From the NCBI RefSeq assembly GCF_947496485.1, contig NZ_CANMCZ010000001.1:1-55595 (forward strand): a DNA stretch of 55,595 nt, written 5' to 3'. Positions 36,449 through 45,525 of this stretch are shown here, in pieces. Position 1 is the first letter of the stretch; every line of letters begins with the position of its first letter. A program made the position numbers and the translations under genes. Source of the stretch: an uncultured Winogradskyella sp. Lineage in GTDB: Bacteria > Bacteroidota > Bacteroidia > Flavobacteriales > Flavobacteriaceae. Below the pieces are notes generated by a model. It made no database searches, had not been told where the DNA came from, and was given only the letters and a program-made list of their open reading frames with translations.

Positions 36449-37150
36449 ATGAAAGATATCTTCGGAAAAGCATTACTAGATTATCAAAATGGAAACTATT
36501 CTCAAGACCTCATCACATGGACAAATATTTCAGAAGAAGATGAATTACCTCTTCCTTATTTATTTAGAGACTACTCTGAAATGCCAAAGCTTGAACAAAA
36601 AGCGCTACAATTAGCAAGAGGTAAAGTTTTAGACGTTGGTTGTGGAGCAGGAAATCATTCACTTTGGCTACAAGAAAACAATTTCAATGTAAAAGCTATT
36701 GATAATTCTAAAGGCGCCATTGAAGTTTGCAAAAAACGTGGTGTTTCAAATACTGAATTAAAATCTCTACTAGATGAAACTGAAGTCTTTGATACTATTC
36801 TACTTCTAATGAATGGTACAGGAATTTTTCAGGAATTGTCTCGGGTTTCTATCTATTTGAAGCATTTAAAATCTCTTTTAAATCCTAATGGGCAAATCCT
36901 AATTGACTCTTCTGATATTTCGTATATGTATGAAGATGACGATGGAGTTATGTGGGTAGACATTAACAGTCGCTATCTTGGTGAACTCGATTATTATCTT
37001 AGTTACAAAGGTGAAAAAGAAACACCAATGAAATGGTTATATCTCGACTTTAAAACTTTAAAAACAGTTTGTTTAACTGTTGGATTACAATGCGAGAAGG
37101 TTATGGATGGTGAGCATTTTGATTACTTGGCTAAAATTTTTAAGCTATAA
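36449..37150 (+). CDS. Class I SAM-dependent methyltransferase
   Basis: The 233-residue protein has SAM-binding motif I as VLDVGCGAGNHSLWLQ (Asp62, Gly64, Gly66, Gly68) and a following acidic end of beta2 (VKAIDNSKGAIEVCKK), the class I Rossmann pattern. No substrate-binding domain is recognisable; small-molecule methylation is the default guess. A 7-bp hairpin with arms TTTCTGT and ACAGAAA lies at 36425-36442, just before the ATG. The 3' end faces the amidohydrolase gene with only 8 bp between the stops. Confidence 0.85.
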   Translation: MKDIFGKALLDYQNGNYSQDLITWTNISEEDELPLPYLFRDYSEMPKLEQKALQLARGKVLDVGCGAGNHSLWLQENNFNVKAIDNSKGAIEVCKKRGVSNTELKSLLDETEVFDTILLLMNGTGIFQELSRVSIYLKHLKSLLNPNGQILIDSSDISYMYEDDDGVMWVDINSRYLGELDYYLSYKGEKETPMKWLYLDFKTLKTVCLTVGLQCEKVMDGEHFDYLAKIFKL

Positions 37151-37158
37151 CTTTTCAA

Positions 37159-38775
37159 TTATTGAATCTCACCTCCAACTACAGTCTTTAAAACTCTAAT
37201 ATTAGGAATCTCATTAGCTTCAACTGTCATAATATCATTATCTAGGACAATAAAGTCCGCAAACTTCCCAACTTCTATACTTCCTTTTTCGTTTTCTTCA
37301 AAATTAGAATAGGCTGCCCAAATCGTCATTCCTTTTAAGGTTTCTTCTCTAGTCAATCCATTTTCTATTTGAAAACCACCTTCAGGATAAGCGTCTAAAT
37401 CTTGTCTAGCTACAGCAGCGTAAAACGTTAAAAATGGACTGACACGCTCCACAGGAAAATCGGTTCCTAAAGCCACTTTTCCATAAGCCTCTAACAATTG
37501 CTTATAGGCATAAGCGCCTTTTATTCGTTCTTCACCTACTCTATCCTCTGCCCAATACATATCACTTGTGGCATGTGTTGGCTGTATAGACGGCATTACA
37601 TTTTTGTATAAATCAAAATCTTCTGGTGATACAATTTGTGCATGTTCTACTCGCCAACGTCTATCACTTTTTCCCTTTAAAACCTTATTATAAGTTTGTA
37701 GAACTGCATGATTTGCCGAATCTCCAATGGCATGCGTATTCATTTGATAATCTGAATTTGCAATGCGCTCAGCAGACTTATTAAGTGTTTCTAAATCCGT
37801 CACCAATAAGCCTAAATGACCTGGTTTGTCAGAATAAGGTTCTCTAAGCATTGCACCTCTAGAACCTAATGCTCCATCAGCATAAAACTTAAAAGAACGC
37901 ACATTTAGTCGATCTGTTTTAATGATACCCTTGTCTAAAAAATAATCTAGATTTTTTTCAGAATGTGATACCATAGCATAAACTCGCATTTTTAAGTCAC
38001 CCGATTTTTGAAGACTATCTATAATTTCTATTGATTCTTGACCTAATCCTGCGTCGTCAACTGTTGTTAATCCTAAATCAAAACAAGATTTTTGTGCTTC
38101 TAACAACGCATTAACAACATCTGCCCTTGATGGTTCTGGCCAATGTTTCATTACTAAATACTCAGCATTATCAACTAACACACCTGTAAGTTCTCCATTT
38201 TCTATGACCACTTCACCTCCTTCAATTTTGCTATTTACAGTTACCTTTCCTAAATCTAAAGCTGCTTGATTACATAGTATAGCATGACCATCAATTCGTG
38301 TTAAAGCAATAGGCGTTTTTGGGAATAATTTATCTAAGAGCTTTTTGTTTGGAAACTTTTTTTCTTCCCAATCATTCTGATCCCAACCTCTTCCTAAAAT
38401 GTATTCATTTTGCCTTTCATTCTGAAAGTCTAATACACGTTTCACTACTTCCTCAAAACTTTTTGTTCCAAATAAATCAACGGCTTGTTTATTAAATCCC
38501 AAACCCAAAAAGTGGCAATGCGCATCAATGAATCCTGGTACAATAGTTTTACCTTCAACATTAATGGTGTCTGCTGATTTGTATTTGTTTTCAATATCCT
38601 TTTGACTTCCAACGCTGACAATTTTCCCTTCTTTTATGGCAAATGCTTCAGCTTTACTAAAACTATCATCAACTGTGTAAATGTTGGCATTAGTAACAAT
38701 TAAGTCTACTTCTTCTTTATCCTTTTGACAAGAGAAGATAATTAGTAGTGTTAGAATTAAGAACAGTTTATTCAT
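37159..38775 (-). CDS. Amidohydrolase lipoprotein (YtcJ / Amidohydro_3 type)
   Basis: A 538-residue metal-dependent hydrolase. It has the N-terminal composite beta domain (VDLIVTNANIYTVDDSFSKA), the first metal motif VPGFIDAHCHFLGLG and the later histidines NTHAIGDSANHAV and WRVEHAQIVSPEDF typical of YtcJ-like Amidohydro_3 enzymes, with an Asp near the end (ALGTDFPVE). The substrate is unknown. The signal ends in IIFSC with lipidated Cys16, followed by QKDKEE, very close to the surface-export signal described for Bacteroidetes lipoproteins, so it is a candidate cell-surface enzyme. Confidence 0.9.
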   Translation of the reverse strand: MNKLFLILTLLIIFSCQKDKEEVDLIVTNANIYTVDDSFSKAEAFAIKEGKIVSVGSQKDIENKYKSADTINVEGKTIVPGFIDAHCHFLGLGFNKQAVDLFGTKSFEEVVKRVLDFQNERQNEYILGRGWDQNDWEEKKFPNKKLLDKLFPKTPIALTRIDGHAILCNQAALDLGKVTVNSKIEGGEVVIENGELTGVLVDNAEYLVMKHWPEPSRADVVNALLEAQKSCFDLGLTTVDDAGLGQESIEIIDSLQKSGDLKMRVYAMVSHSEKNLDYFLDKGIIKTDRLNVRSFKFYADGALGSRGAMLREPYSDKPGHLGLLVTDLETLNKSAERIANSDYQMNTHAIGDSANHAVLQTYNKVLKGKSDRRWRVEHAQIVSPEDFDLYKNVMPSIQPTHATSDMYWAEDRVGEERIKGAYAYKQLLEAYGKVALGTDFPVERVSPFLTFYAAVARQDLDAYPEGGFQIENGLTREETLKGMTIWAAYSNFEENEKGSIEVGKFADFIVLDNDIMTVEANEIPNIRVLKTVVGGEIQ

Positions 38776-38798
38776 TTGGTTTTATATTTTCAATTGGA

Positions 38799-38818
38799 GG
38801 TCTAGACTGTGCTCGACC
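38799..38818. repeat. Imperfect REP-like palindrome upstream of the amidohydrolase gene
   Basis: GGTC and GACC arms enclose a partly complementary centre (TAGACTGTGCTC). It resembles a GGTC...CTCGACC palindrome that I recall as common between flavobacterial genes, but only this copy is in the window. Confidence 0.35.
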
Positions 38819-38849
38819 AGATAGAATTATTAGTTATTGTAAAAATAAG

Positions 38850-38876
38850 AAAAGCGTTCCGAATTGGAACGCTTTT
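38850..38876 (-). terminator. Intrinsic terminator after the plugless barrel gene
   Basis: AAAAGCGTTCC (38850-38860) pairs with GGAACGCTTTT (38866-38876) around GAATT. On the minus strand the stem is followed by a T-rich tract (CTTATTTTT). It closes the TPR/barrel pair. Confidence 0.88.
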
Positions 38877-38900
38877 AAATATCTAGAATCAAAGTCTTGT

Positions 38901-40628
38901 CTAAAAATCAAACTGATAAGTAGCACCAGCCAAAAACTGAATACCTTGTACAGGGAAATTAATCCACCTGTTATAATCTTGATTAGCTATATTGTTCACT
39001 TTACCAAAAACAGAAAGTTGGTCATTGATTTTATAGCCAACATGTGCATTAGCATCAAAATAACTATCTAAAATTACTGAAACTGGCTCCGAATTTACTA
39101 GAGTTCCTGCGACAGATCTTTGGTCTTTACGCTCTCCAACAAAATACATACTTGCTCCAGCAAACCATTGTTCAGAAATTTGATAATCTAAAAATATAGA
39201 TCCTGTAACATCTGGTAAATTCCAAGGTTCTGCTTGCTTATCTACGTTATAGTTAAAGTATTCTCCCTTAATACCTAAGGTGAAATTTCTGTTAACATCA
39301 ATATTTAATTCACCTGCAACAGAAAAAGTTGTTACGTCGTCGTAAACGATTCCAAAAGAATTTCCGTATTGATATTCTTCTTCTGGTGCTTGTACTATAT
39401 CATTGCCTTTATATAAAGCTTTACCCTTTTCTGAATAATAATTTCCTTTAATGTTATAGCTTACATTATTAGACAATTTACCTTTTAAACCTACAAAACC
39501 TCTTAATTGTTGGTCTGTTGGAGTAATCAATAGTGTTGGAGATACAAATGGGTTTTCGTTAGCAAAATCATAATAAGAATTCTGAATTAAATCACCTTTA
39601 ATACCACCATAGGCAATTAATATTTCGTCCACTAAACGATACGATGCCTCTATATTAGGATAAATGAAGAATTTATTATCACTGAACTCAGTATCATTAA
39701 GGAATACTAGTTTTACACCCAAATCTATAGTTAAATCATCTTCAGTCATTTGATAAGATGGTGCTAAACCAAAGGTTACGTTACCATACTTTAATTCATT
39801 TTCTGTGTCATAATTTCTATCAAAACTTCCACCTATGTAGTCAATTGAAAATTCGGTATTAATGGTTTCATCTTGTATTGGCACATCAAAACTTGCCTTA
39901 GCAACAAAACGATTTTCACCTGAATCTTGATTATCTCCAAAGCGTCTGAAACGTACACTTCCGTCTTTAATGATAGCATCATCAAACTTCAATTTACCTC
40001 CTACATAAAAGCTATTAAAGGAATGACCTGGATCAATCATACCAATTAGTTCTTCAGTATAAAAACCATCAGTAAGCCCATACCAATTGTAAGATTGTAA
40101 CTCAAAACCACCATCTACTTTCCATGAGAAATCTCTTAGCTTTTGCGAATAGTGAACATTTAAATTTGTTTTAGAAAAATCATCATCTAAAAGTAAACTG
40201 TCAATTCCACCAGCAGAGGAATGATGACTAAAATACCCACCTACATTTTCACCACTACTTAACTCATGGTTAAGGTATATTTCACCTAATATCGTTGTAT
40301 AAGTTCCCACACCTAATGAGGCGTAATTATCGTACAGTTTTACAAATTTTGCCTTATCTACTTTTGCCGCTTTTCCTTTTGCTGGCGTAAATGTAGATGC
40401 AACAGGAATAGAAAAGATATTGTATTTCACTTCTTTTTTCTTCACTGTATTAGAATCTGTCAACTTTGGAGTATCCTTTATTTTAAATGCATCAGAAATC
40501 GTTGGTGTGTATGGTTTTACTACATTAACAACCTGATCATCTATAGTATCTTTAGTGCGCTCTTGAGCATTAACGAATAAGAAACTGCTTGATATGGTGA
40601 TTATAAAAATTAAAAACTTGATTTTCAT
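38901..40628 (-). CDS. TonB-receptor-like outer-membrane beta-barrel lacking a plug
   Basis: A 575-residue exported protein: signal peptide MKIKFLIFIITISSSFLFVNA, then about 70 residues of linker (VVKPYTPTISDAFKIKDTPK), then alternating amphipathic strands to the C-terminal phenylalanine (FLAGATYQFDF), the normal end signal of an outer-membrane barrel. The C-terminal half resembles TonB-dependent receptor barrels (KVNNIANQDYNRWI), but no plug domain or carboxypeptidase-like repeat is present, and the length is short for such receptors. It lies about 60 bp after the TPR gene. Its role is probably structural or in passive transport, not classical TonB-driven uptake. Confidence 0.83.
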   Translation of the reverse strand: MKIKFLIFIITISSSFLFVNAQERTKDTIDDQVVNVVKPYTPTISDAFKIKDTPKLTDSNTVKKKEVKYNIFSIPVASTFTPAKGKAAKVDKAKFVKLYDNYASLGVGTYTTILGEIYLNHELSSGENVGGYFSHHSSAGGIDSLLLDDDFSKTNLNVHYSQKLRDFSWKVDGGFELQSYNWYGLTDGFYTEELIGMIDPGHSFNSFYVGGKLKFDDAIIKDGSVRFRRFGDNQDSGENRFVAKASFDVPIQDETINTEFSIDYIGGSFDRNYDTENELKYGNVTFGLAPSYQMTEDDLTIDLGVKLVFLNDTEFSDNKFFIYPNIEASYRLVDEILIAYGGIKGDLIQNSYYDFANENPFVSPTLLITPTDQQLRGFVGLKGKLSNNVSYNIKGNYYSEKGKALYKGNDIVQAPEEEYQYGNSFGIVYDDVTTFSVAGELNIDVNRNFTLGIKGEYFNYNVDKQAEPWNLPDVTGSIFLDYQISEQWFAGASMYFVGERKDQRSVAGTLVNSEPVSVILDSYFDANAHVGYKINDQLSVFGKVNNIANQDYNRWINFPVQGIQFLAGATYQFDF

Positions 40629-40687
40629 ATGTAATATTTTGATTAAAATATTTGACGAAACTTTAGATTACTGCTTCTGCAGGAAAT

Positions 40688-43600
40688 TTAGTTATCGTCT
40701 GTTTCGATTGATGAATTTGTTTTTGCTTCCTCTGATTTTATTTTATTCAGTTCTGTTCTTGCTTCTTGTACTACATCGTCAAAATCTGGAAAGTTAGAAA
40801 TCACACTTTCTAAAATGTAAGTGGCTTGAAATGCATCGCCCAAAGCATAAAAGTTCTTTGCCATAACCACTAAACCTTTAGCACTATAGTATTTATAGCT
40901 ACTGTAATCCTTTGCTAATTTCTGTATTGTAGTGTTTGACGCTTCGTATTTTCCGTCTTTATTTTTAAAGTAACCATTATAAAATAGTGCCTCAGCAGCT
41001 ACACTTCCTGTTGCAATTCGCTCTAAATCTGCATAAGCGCTTTTAGCTTTAGCTTCATTTCCTGTTTTAATGGCCGATCTTGCTATAATAATCTTAGCAT
41101 CACTTTTTACTTTTTTATCTAAATTAGAATTGGTCAATACTTTCTCAGCATAAGACTCTGCTTTAGTGTAATCTTCAGTTTGGTAATAGGCATTCATTAA
41201 ATTAGATTGCGCATAGATAATATTCTGTGGATAGTCTGCTTCTACTTCTAATCCTTTTAAAACTGGAATAGCCTTAGACCAATTAGAATTATTTAAATAA
41301 ATCTCACATAGCTTTACAGTTGCCTGTTCTGTGTATTCACTTTTAGACGCGTCAACAACATATTTATAATGTGGTTTTGAATTATCAAACAGATCTTTTT
41401 TGTAGTACATCTGCGCTAAATAAAAATGCGATTTTAAAGCGTGTATTCCTCTTGGAAATTGATTGAGATACTTATTAAATTGACGAATTGCACTATCTGT
41501 GTCGTTATCTAAATAAGGCTTTTCCGCAGCTAGATACATTGTATTGTCTAATTCTACATCAGTAACCTCAACATAATCCAATGTTCTTACCCAAGCTGCA
41601 TATTCATCAACTTTACCTAAATCAATATAAATCAATCTTGCTGTAGAAACGGCTTGCACAGCTTCTCCAGAACCAGGAAAATCTGATGCTACTTTTTTGA
41701 ACTTGTTAAGTGCTCTTTCATTATCATCATTATTGTAATAGACTAAACCTTGTCGCAATAATGCTTTAGATGTGAATGCACTTCGCTTATATTCAGAATT
41801 TAAACGGTCATACATTTGCATTGCTTTATCAGTATCACCAGACTTTACATAAGAATTTGCCAACTCATACATGGCATCATCTCTTAAAGCTGATTTAGGA
41901 TAACCGTCTATAAATATTTTTAATTCTGAAGTTTTAGTAGAGTTTTTACCTAAATAACCGTTGCTCATTGCTGTTTGAAATACAGCATAATCAGTTTCGA
42001 TTTCGTTTATTTGAATAGCCTTTTTGTAAGCACTAATTGCGTTTTGATATTTACTAGACACAAAATAACCATCTCCTAATCTTAAGTAAGCATCATTACG
42101 ACGCAACCTATCACTAGAATTCTTATCGATAAATTTCTGAAAATAATTTGAAGCGCTGTTGTAATCTTTTAACTTAAAATAAGTGTATGCCAAGTTATAA
42201 TCTAGATTATCGTTTTCTGGTAAGTCTGAAGATTCCACTAATCCATTGAATTGTTTAAACCCAATTAAAGCATCATTATAATTAGTTAAGTTGTATTCTG
42301 TTTCTGCTTTCCAAAACGTTGCTTTGGCCACAAAAACAGGATCTCTTGGCTCTTTTAATGAGCTATTAAATAAATCTAATGCTTCACTGTATTTTGTTTC
42401 ATTATATAATTCAATACCTCTAAAAAAAGCTACTTTTTGGTAAGCTACTTTATTCTCAAAACTGTTTTTATCTTTTAAAAGTTCTAATGCTTCTTTATAG
42501 TTTTTTGATGTGATGTAAGAATCAATTAATAAAGTTTCAATTTCTTCTCTGTAGGCCGTTTCTGGATAGTTATCTAAATAGCCAGCTAGTACTTGAGGAA
42601 CTGATTGGTATGGATTACCTATTTCATAACTAATCTTTGCATAGTTTAACCAAGCATCTTCTTGAATTTTTGCATCATAATCCATTTGAGATGCATTTCT
42701 AAAAGCATTTAATGCCTCTTGCTTCTTATCTAAATTGATATAACTTACGCCTAGATGGTAATATGCATTCTGAGCCACAGAATTATTCCCATCTATGATT
42801 TTGTTAAATTCAGAAATCGCAGCCTCAAAATCATTTTGCTTGTAATGTGCATAACCTAATTGATAATAATCCGTATTATTCCATTTGCCGCGTTTACCTT
42901 GATATGCTTTTAAATAAGGAATAGCTTCGGCATACTTTTGAAGATTAAAATAACTTTCACCAATAATTTTTGATAACTCAGACTCTTCTACTCCTCTGCT
43001 TTTAGGTAATTGCTCTTCCGCAAGTTCAATTGCTTTTTCAAACTTGCCTAATTTAAAATTTAAGTCAGCTTGATAATAAGATAGCTTCTCTTTATATTTT
43101 TCGTTATCGCTTACCTGGTCAAAGTACTCATTGGCAGTATCATAATCGTCACCTTCATAGGCCATATAACCAATATAATACTTGGCTTGCGAACCATACT
43201 CCTTAGAATTTACAACACGATTTAGGTACTTTGTTGCCTGCTTTTCGCTTTTAGTTGAATACAAACTATAACCATAATTAAAGTTAAAACGGTCTCTCTC
43301 TGAACGCGCAATACTGCGCTCTTCTACTTTCTCATACCATTTGCGTGCATAAGCGTATTTGGAGTTTTCAAAATAGTAATCAGCTACATCTAAAAATGCT
43401 GTATTTCGCTTTGTACTTGTTGGGTATTCTTCAACAAATTCTGCAATTAAATCGTCAGCATTATTCTGATTTAAGCGCACAGCACAGTTAGCAATATAAT
43501 AGGCACAATCTGACTTTATGGTGACATCATCAGTATTATATTTTATATCGTCAAACAACGACTGAGCCGCTTTATATTGTTTGTTATTGTATAAGGTTAA

Positions 43601-43711
43601 TGCTTTCTGATAATCTTGTAAATCACTTGTATATACAGCAGATTTTTGCGCCATACCAAATGATGAAACTACAAGAAAAACGATGAGTACTTGTCTTTTT
43701 ATATATAACAT
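40688..43711 (-). CDS. Large secreted tetratricopeptide-repeat protein
   Basis: A 1007-residue periplasmic protein: signal peptide LIVFLVVSSFGMAQ, then many consecutive TPR-type helical pairs across almost the whole length (for example YYKKDLFDNSKPHYKYVVDA and NAYYQTEDYTKAESYAEKVL), ending in a polar Lys/Ser/Glu-rich tail. TPR arrays bind partner proteins, often in envelope assembly complexes. It is not SprE (PorW): no lipoprotein cysteine is present and the size differs. It is directly upstream of the plugless barrel gene with a shared terminator, suggesting a two-protein envelope complex; the partner is inferred from position. Confidence 0.87.
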   Translation of the reverse strand: MLYIKRQVLIVFLVVSSFGMAQKSAVYTSDLQDYQKALTLYNNKQYKAAQSLFDDIKYNTDDVTIKSDCAYYIANCAVRLNQNNADDLIAEFVEEYPTSTKRNTAFLDVADYYFENSKYAYARKWYEKVEERSIARSERDRFNFNYGYSLYSTKSEKQATKYLNRVVNSKEYGSQAKYYIGYMAYEGDDYDTANEYFDQVSDNEKYKEKLSYYQADLNFKLGKFEKAIELAEEQLPKSRGVEESELSKIIGESYFNLQKYAEAIPYLKAYQGKRGKWNNTDYYQLGYAHYKQNDFEAAISEFNKIIDGNNSVAQNAYYHLGVSYINLDKKQEALNAFRNASQMDYDAKIQEDAWLNYAKISYEIGNPYQSVPQVLAGYLDNYPETAYREEIETLLIDSYITSKNYKEALELLKDKNSFENKVAYQKVAFFRGIELYNETKYSEALDLFNSSLKEPRDPVFVAKATFWKAETEYNLTNYNDALIGFKQFNGLVESSDLPENDNLDYNLAYTYFKLKDYNSASNYFQKFIDKNSSDRLRRNDAYLRLGDGYFVSSKYQNAISAYKKAIQINEIETDYAVFQTAMSNGYLGKNSTKTSELKIFIDGYPKSALRDDAMYELANSYVKSGDTDKAMQMYDRLNSEYKRSAFTSKALLRQGLVYYNNDDNERALNKFKKVASDFPGSGEAVQAVSTARLIYIDLGKVDEYAAWVRTLDYVEVTDVELDNTMYLAAEKPYLDNDTDSAIRQFNKYLNQFPRGIHALKSHFYLAQMYYKKDLFDNSKPHYKYVVDASKSEYTEQATVKLCEIYLNNSNWSKAIPVLKGLEVEADYPQNIIYAQSNLMNAYYQTEDYTKAESYAEKVLTNSNLDKKVKSDAKIIIARSAIKTGNEAKAKSAYADLERIATGSVAAEALFYNGYFKNKDGKYEASNTTIQKLAKDYSSYKYYSAKGLVVMAKNFYALGDAFQATYILESVISNFPDFDDVVQEARTELNKIKSEEAKTNSSIETDDN

Positions 43712-43745
43712 TAGCTTTCGTTTTTTGATTACTTTAATGATGATT

Positions 43746-43753
43746 CAAATATA
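43746..43753 (-). promoter_or_regulatory. Probable -7 element of the TPR/barrel operon
   Basis: On the minus strand TATATTTG fits TAnnTTTG and lies 34 bp before the TPR start codon. The -33 region, about 19 bp upstream, reads GTTA, a partial match only. Confidence 0.5.
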
Positions 43754-43814
43754 ATTCAATACCAAATCTATAACGTTAGAAATTGTGTATAATTATAAAC
43801 GGACTTATTAAATG

Positions 43815-45413
43815 TTAAAATAGCCAATCGAAAAATCTTCCGAAGAAATTTTTTCTTCTTTTCTTATTTTCAAATTCTATTCTATAGACTCCAAAATTAT
43901 CAACAGATTTTGTTGCTATAGTATTGTGTAAGGGCAATTCAAATTGTTGCAATCCCATTGGAAACTTTATTTTCAAATCACTAGATACCTTTCCAGAATT
44001 AACAACTACTTTTCTATTTTCAATGTCATAAATTTTAAAAATCGCGCCTTCTTCAATATCAAATTCGCCAAAATCCACAGTAACATCGTTTCCACTTTTT
44101 TCGAGAAGTGCAATGTTGAAATGATTTGGATTTGTTATGAGTTTTTGAACCTTTAAAACTGGATTTATTTCGAAATCCTTGTATACTTTTGATTGGCTGT
44201 TTCTATCAACATTGAACGTTTTTTGCCAAACATTTAGATTATACTTTTTACCTTTAATAATTCTAAATGTCGCAGCTTTTCGTGTATGATATAAATTATT
44301 TTCTAAATTTAAAAGACCAGATTTCAAAGCTGGTAAAGACGATTTGCTCAAATTAACGTATCCTCCATAGACTAGGTTGTTTTTAAATTCTAAAGATTTT
44401 ACATGCATAATATTAAGTGGATTATTTCTACCTAAAATAATATTATCGGAAATTTCAATATTCTCAACCAAAGCTTTACGGTTATAACCTATTGCCAATC
44501 CAGTACCAAAGCCATAATTTTTTAAATCTTTAAAATCTATGTTATGGTAAAATACGTTCCTTTTTACCTTAATATTCTTTGCAATGTTGGTTCCCTCAGA
44601 GTCGTCTGTAGCAATGATTACATTATCTCTTGGTATACCAGATGGATTACCGTTATTAAAAAAAATATTATCAACAATATTAATATTCTTTACAAACTCA
44701 AATTTATGACCAGATGACGCAGACCAAACCTCTATGCCCTTATAATAGTTATTGAAAATAATATTGTTCCGAATTAATCTTATGTCATCACTCTTATTCT
44801 GCACATACATACCTACACCATGCCCACGAGTAGCTTGATAGCCATTGTTATAAATAATACAATCTTCTATAACAGTTCCTCCTGTTGCCTTCCATGAACC
44901 AAAAGCAGTACCAGGAATATTGTGAATTATAAGGTTTTGAAACTTGCAATTAGTACCCTTAACATGATGAATTCCTGTACCTAATTTAAAATTTTCATCA
45001 GATTTTAAACGTGAAAAATCTCCTAAATAGGTAATTTCAAAATTCTTGTAAATAACATTATTTCCATTGACCTCTAGTGTATAGTATTCATTACCATCGG
45101 TATTTCCGTTTAGAATTACCCTATCATTTTTATAAGCGGAAACCGTAATGTATTTATTTGATATAGTAGAATGAAGTAAACTTTTAAAATGACCTGTATA
45201 TATCCCATTGTGAATCCAAATAATATCACCACCATTTACTTTATCAGAAGATTGTGATAATGCTGTTTGTAAATCCCATGGATTTTGAGGGCTTCCGTCA
45301 CCTTTAGAAGTTCCCTTTGTTGTTTCACCATCTAAAGGAAAAACATGAAACTCTTGTTGAGCAATGGAAATTGCTGTAGTTAAAAAGAATAATAAGCCAA
45401 TTAAATATCGCAT
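43815..45413 (-). CDS. Secreted right-handed parallel beta-helix protein
   Basis: The 532-residue protein has a signal peptide (MRYLIGLLFFLTTAISIAQ) and, over about residues 90-360, repeated short strands with N and I at turn positions (KNINIVDNIFFNNGN, NIKVKRNVFYHNID, ENIEISDNIILGRNN), the signature of a parallel beta-helix as in pectate lyase or polysaccharide-binding proteins. The opening WDLQTALSQSSDKVNGGDII is typical of carbohydrate-active beta-helix proteins. The C-terminus (KRRKNFFGRFFDWLF) is basic and aromatic, not a T9SS sorting domain. A polysaccharide-processing role is plausible next to the glycan locus but unproven. Confidence 0.8.
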   Translation of the reverse strand: MRYLIGLLFFLTTAISIAQQEFHVFPLDGETTKGTSKGDGSPQNPWDLQTALSQSSDKVNGGDIIWIHNGIYTGHFKSLLHSTISNKYITVSAYKNDRVILNGNTDGNEYYTLEVNGNNVIYKNFEITYLGDFSRLKSDENFKLGTGIHHVKGTNCKFQNLIIHNIPGTAFGSWKATGGTVIEDCIIYNNGYQATRGHGVGMYVQNKSDDIRLIRNNIIFNNYYKGIEVWSASSGHKFEFVKNINIVDNIFFNNGNPSGIPRDNVIIATDDSEGTNIAKNIKVKRNVFYHNIDFKDLKNYGFGTGLAIGYNRKALVENIEISDNIILGRNNPLNIMHVKSLEFKNNLVYGGYVNLSKSSLPALKSGLLNLENNLYHTRKAATFRIIKGKKYNLNVWQKTFNVDRNSQSKVYKDFEINPVLKVQKLITNPNHFNIALLEKSGNDVTVDFGEFDIEEGAIFKIYDIENRKVVVNSGKVSSDLKIKFPMGLQQFELPLHNTIATKSVDNFGVYRIEFENKKRRKNFFGRFFDWLF

Positions 45414-45525
45414 AAATGTAACATTTCAATTTCTATGCCAATATAAAGTTAGAAATTTAAGCTATACATAGTTTTACTGTAGATAATTAGTTTTTAAATC
45501 CTATTTTTACAGCACTTAGAATGCA

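Noticed and set aside
38748..39071. Plus-strand open frame across 38748-39071
   Set aside because: It crosses the terminator and the end of the barrel gene, shows no coding signature and no homologous motif.
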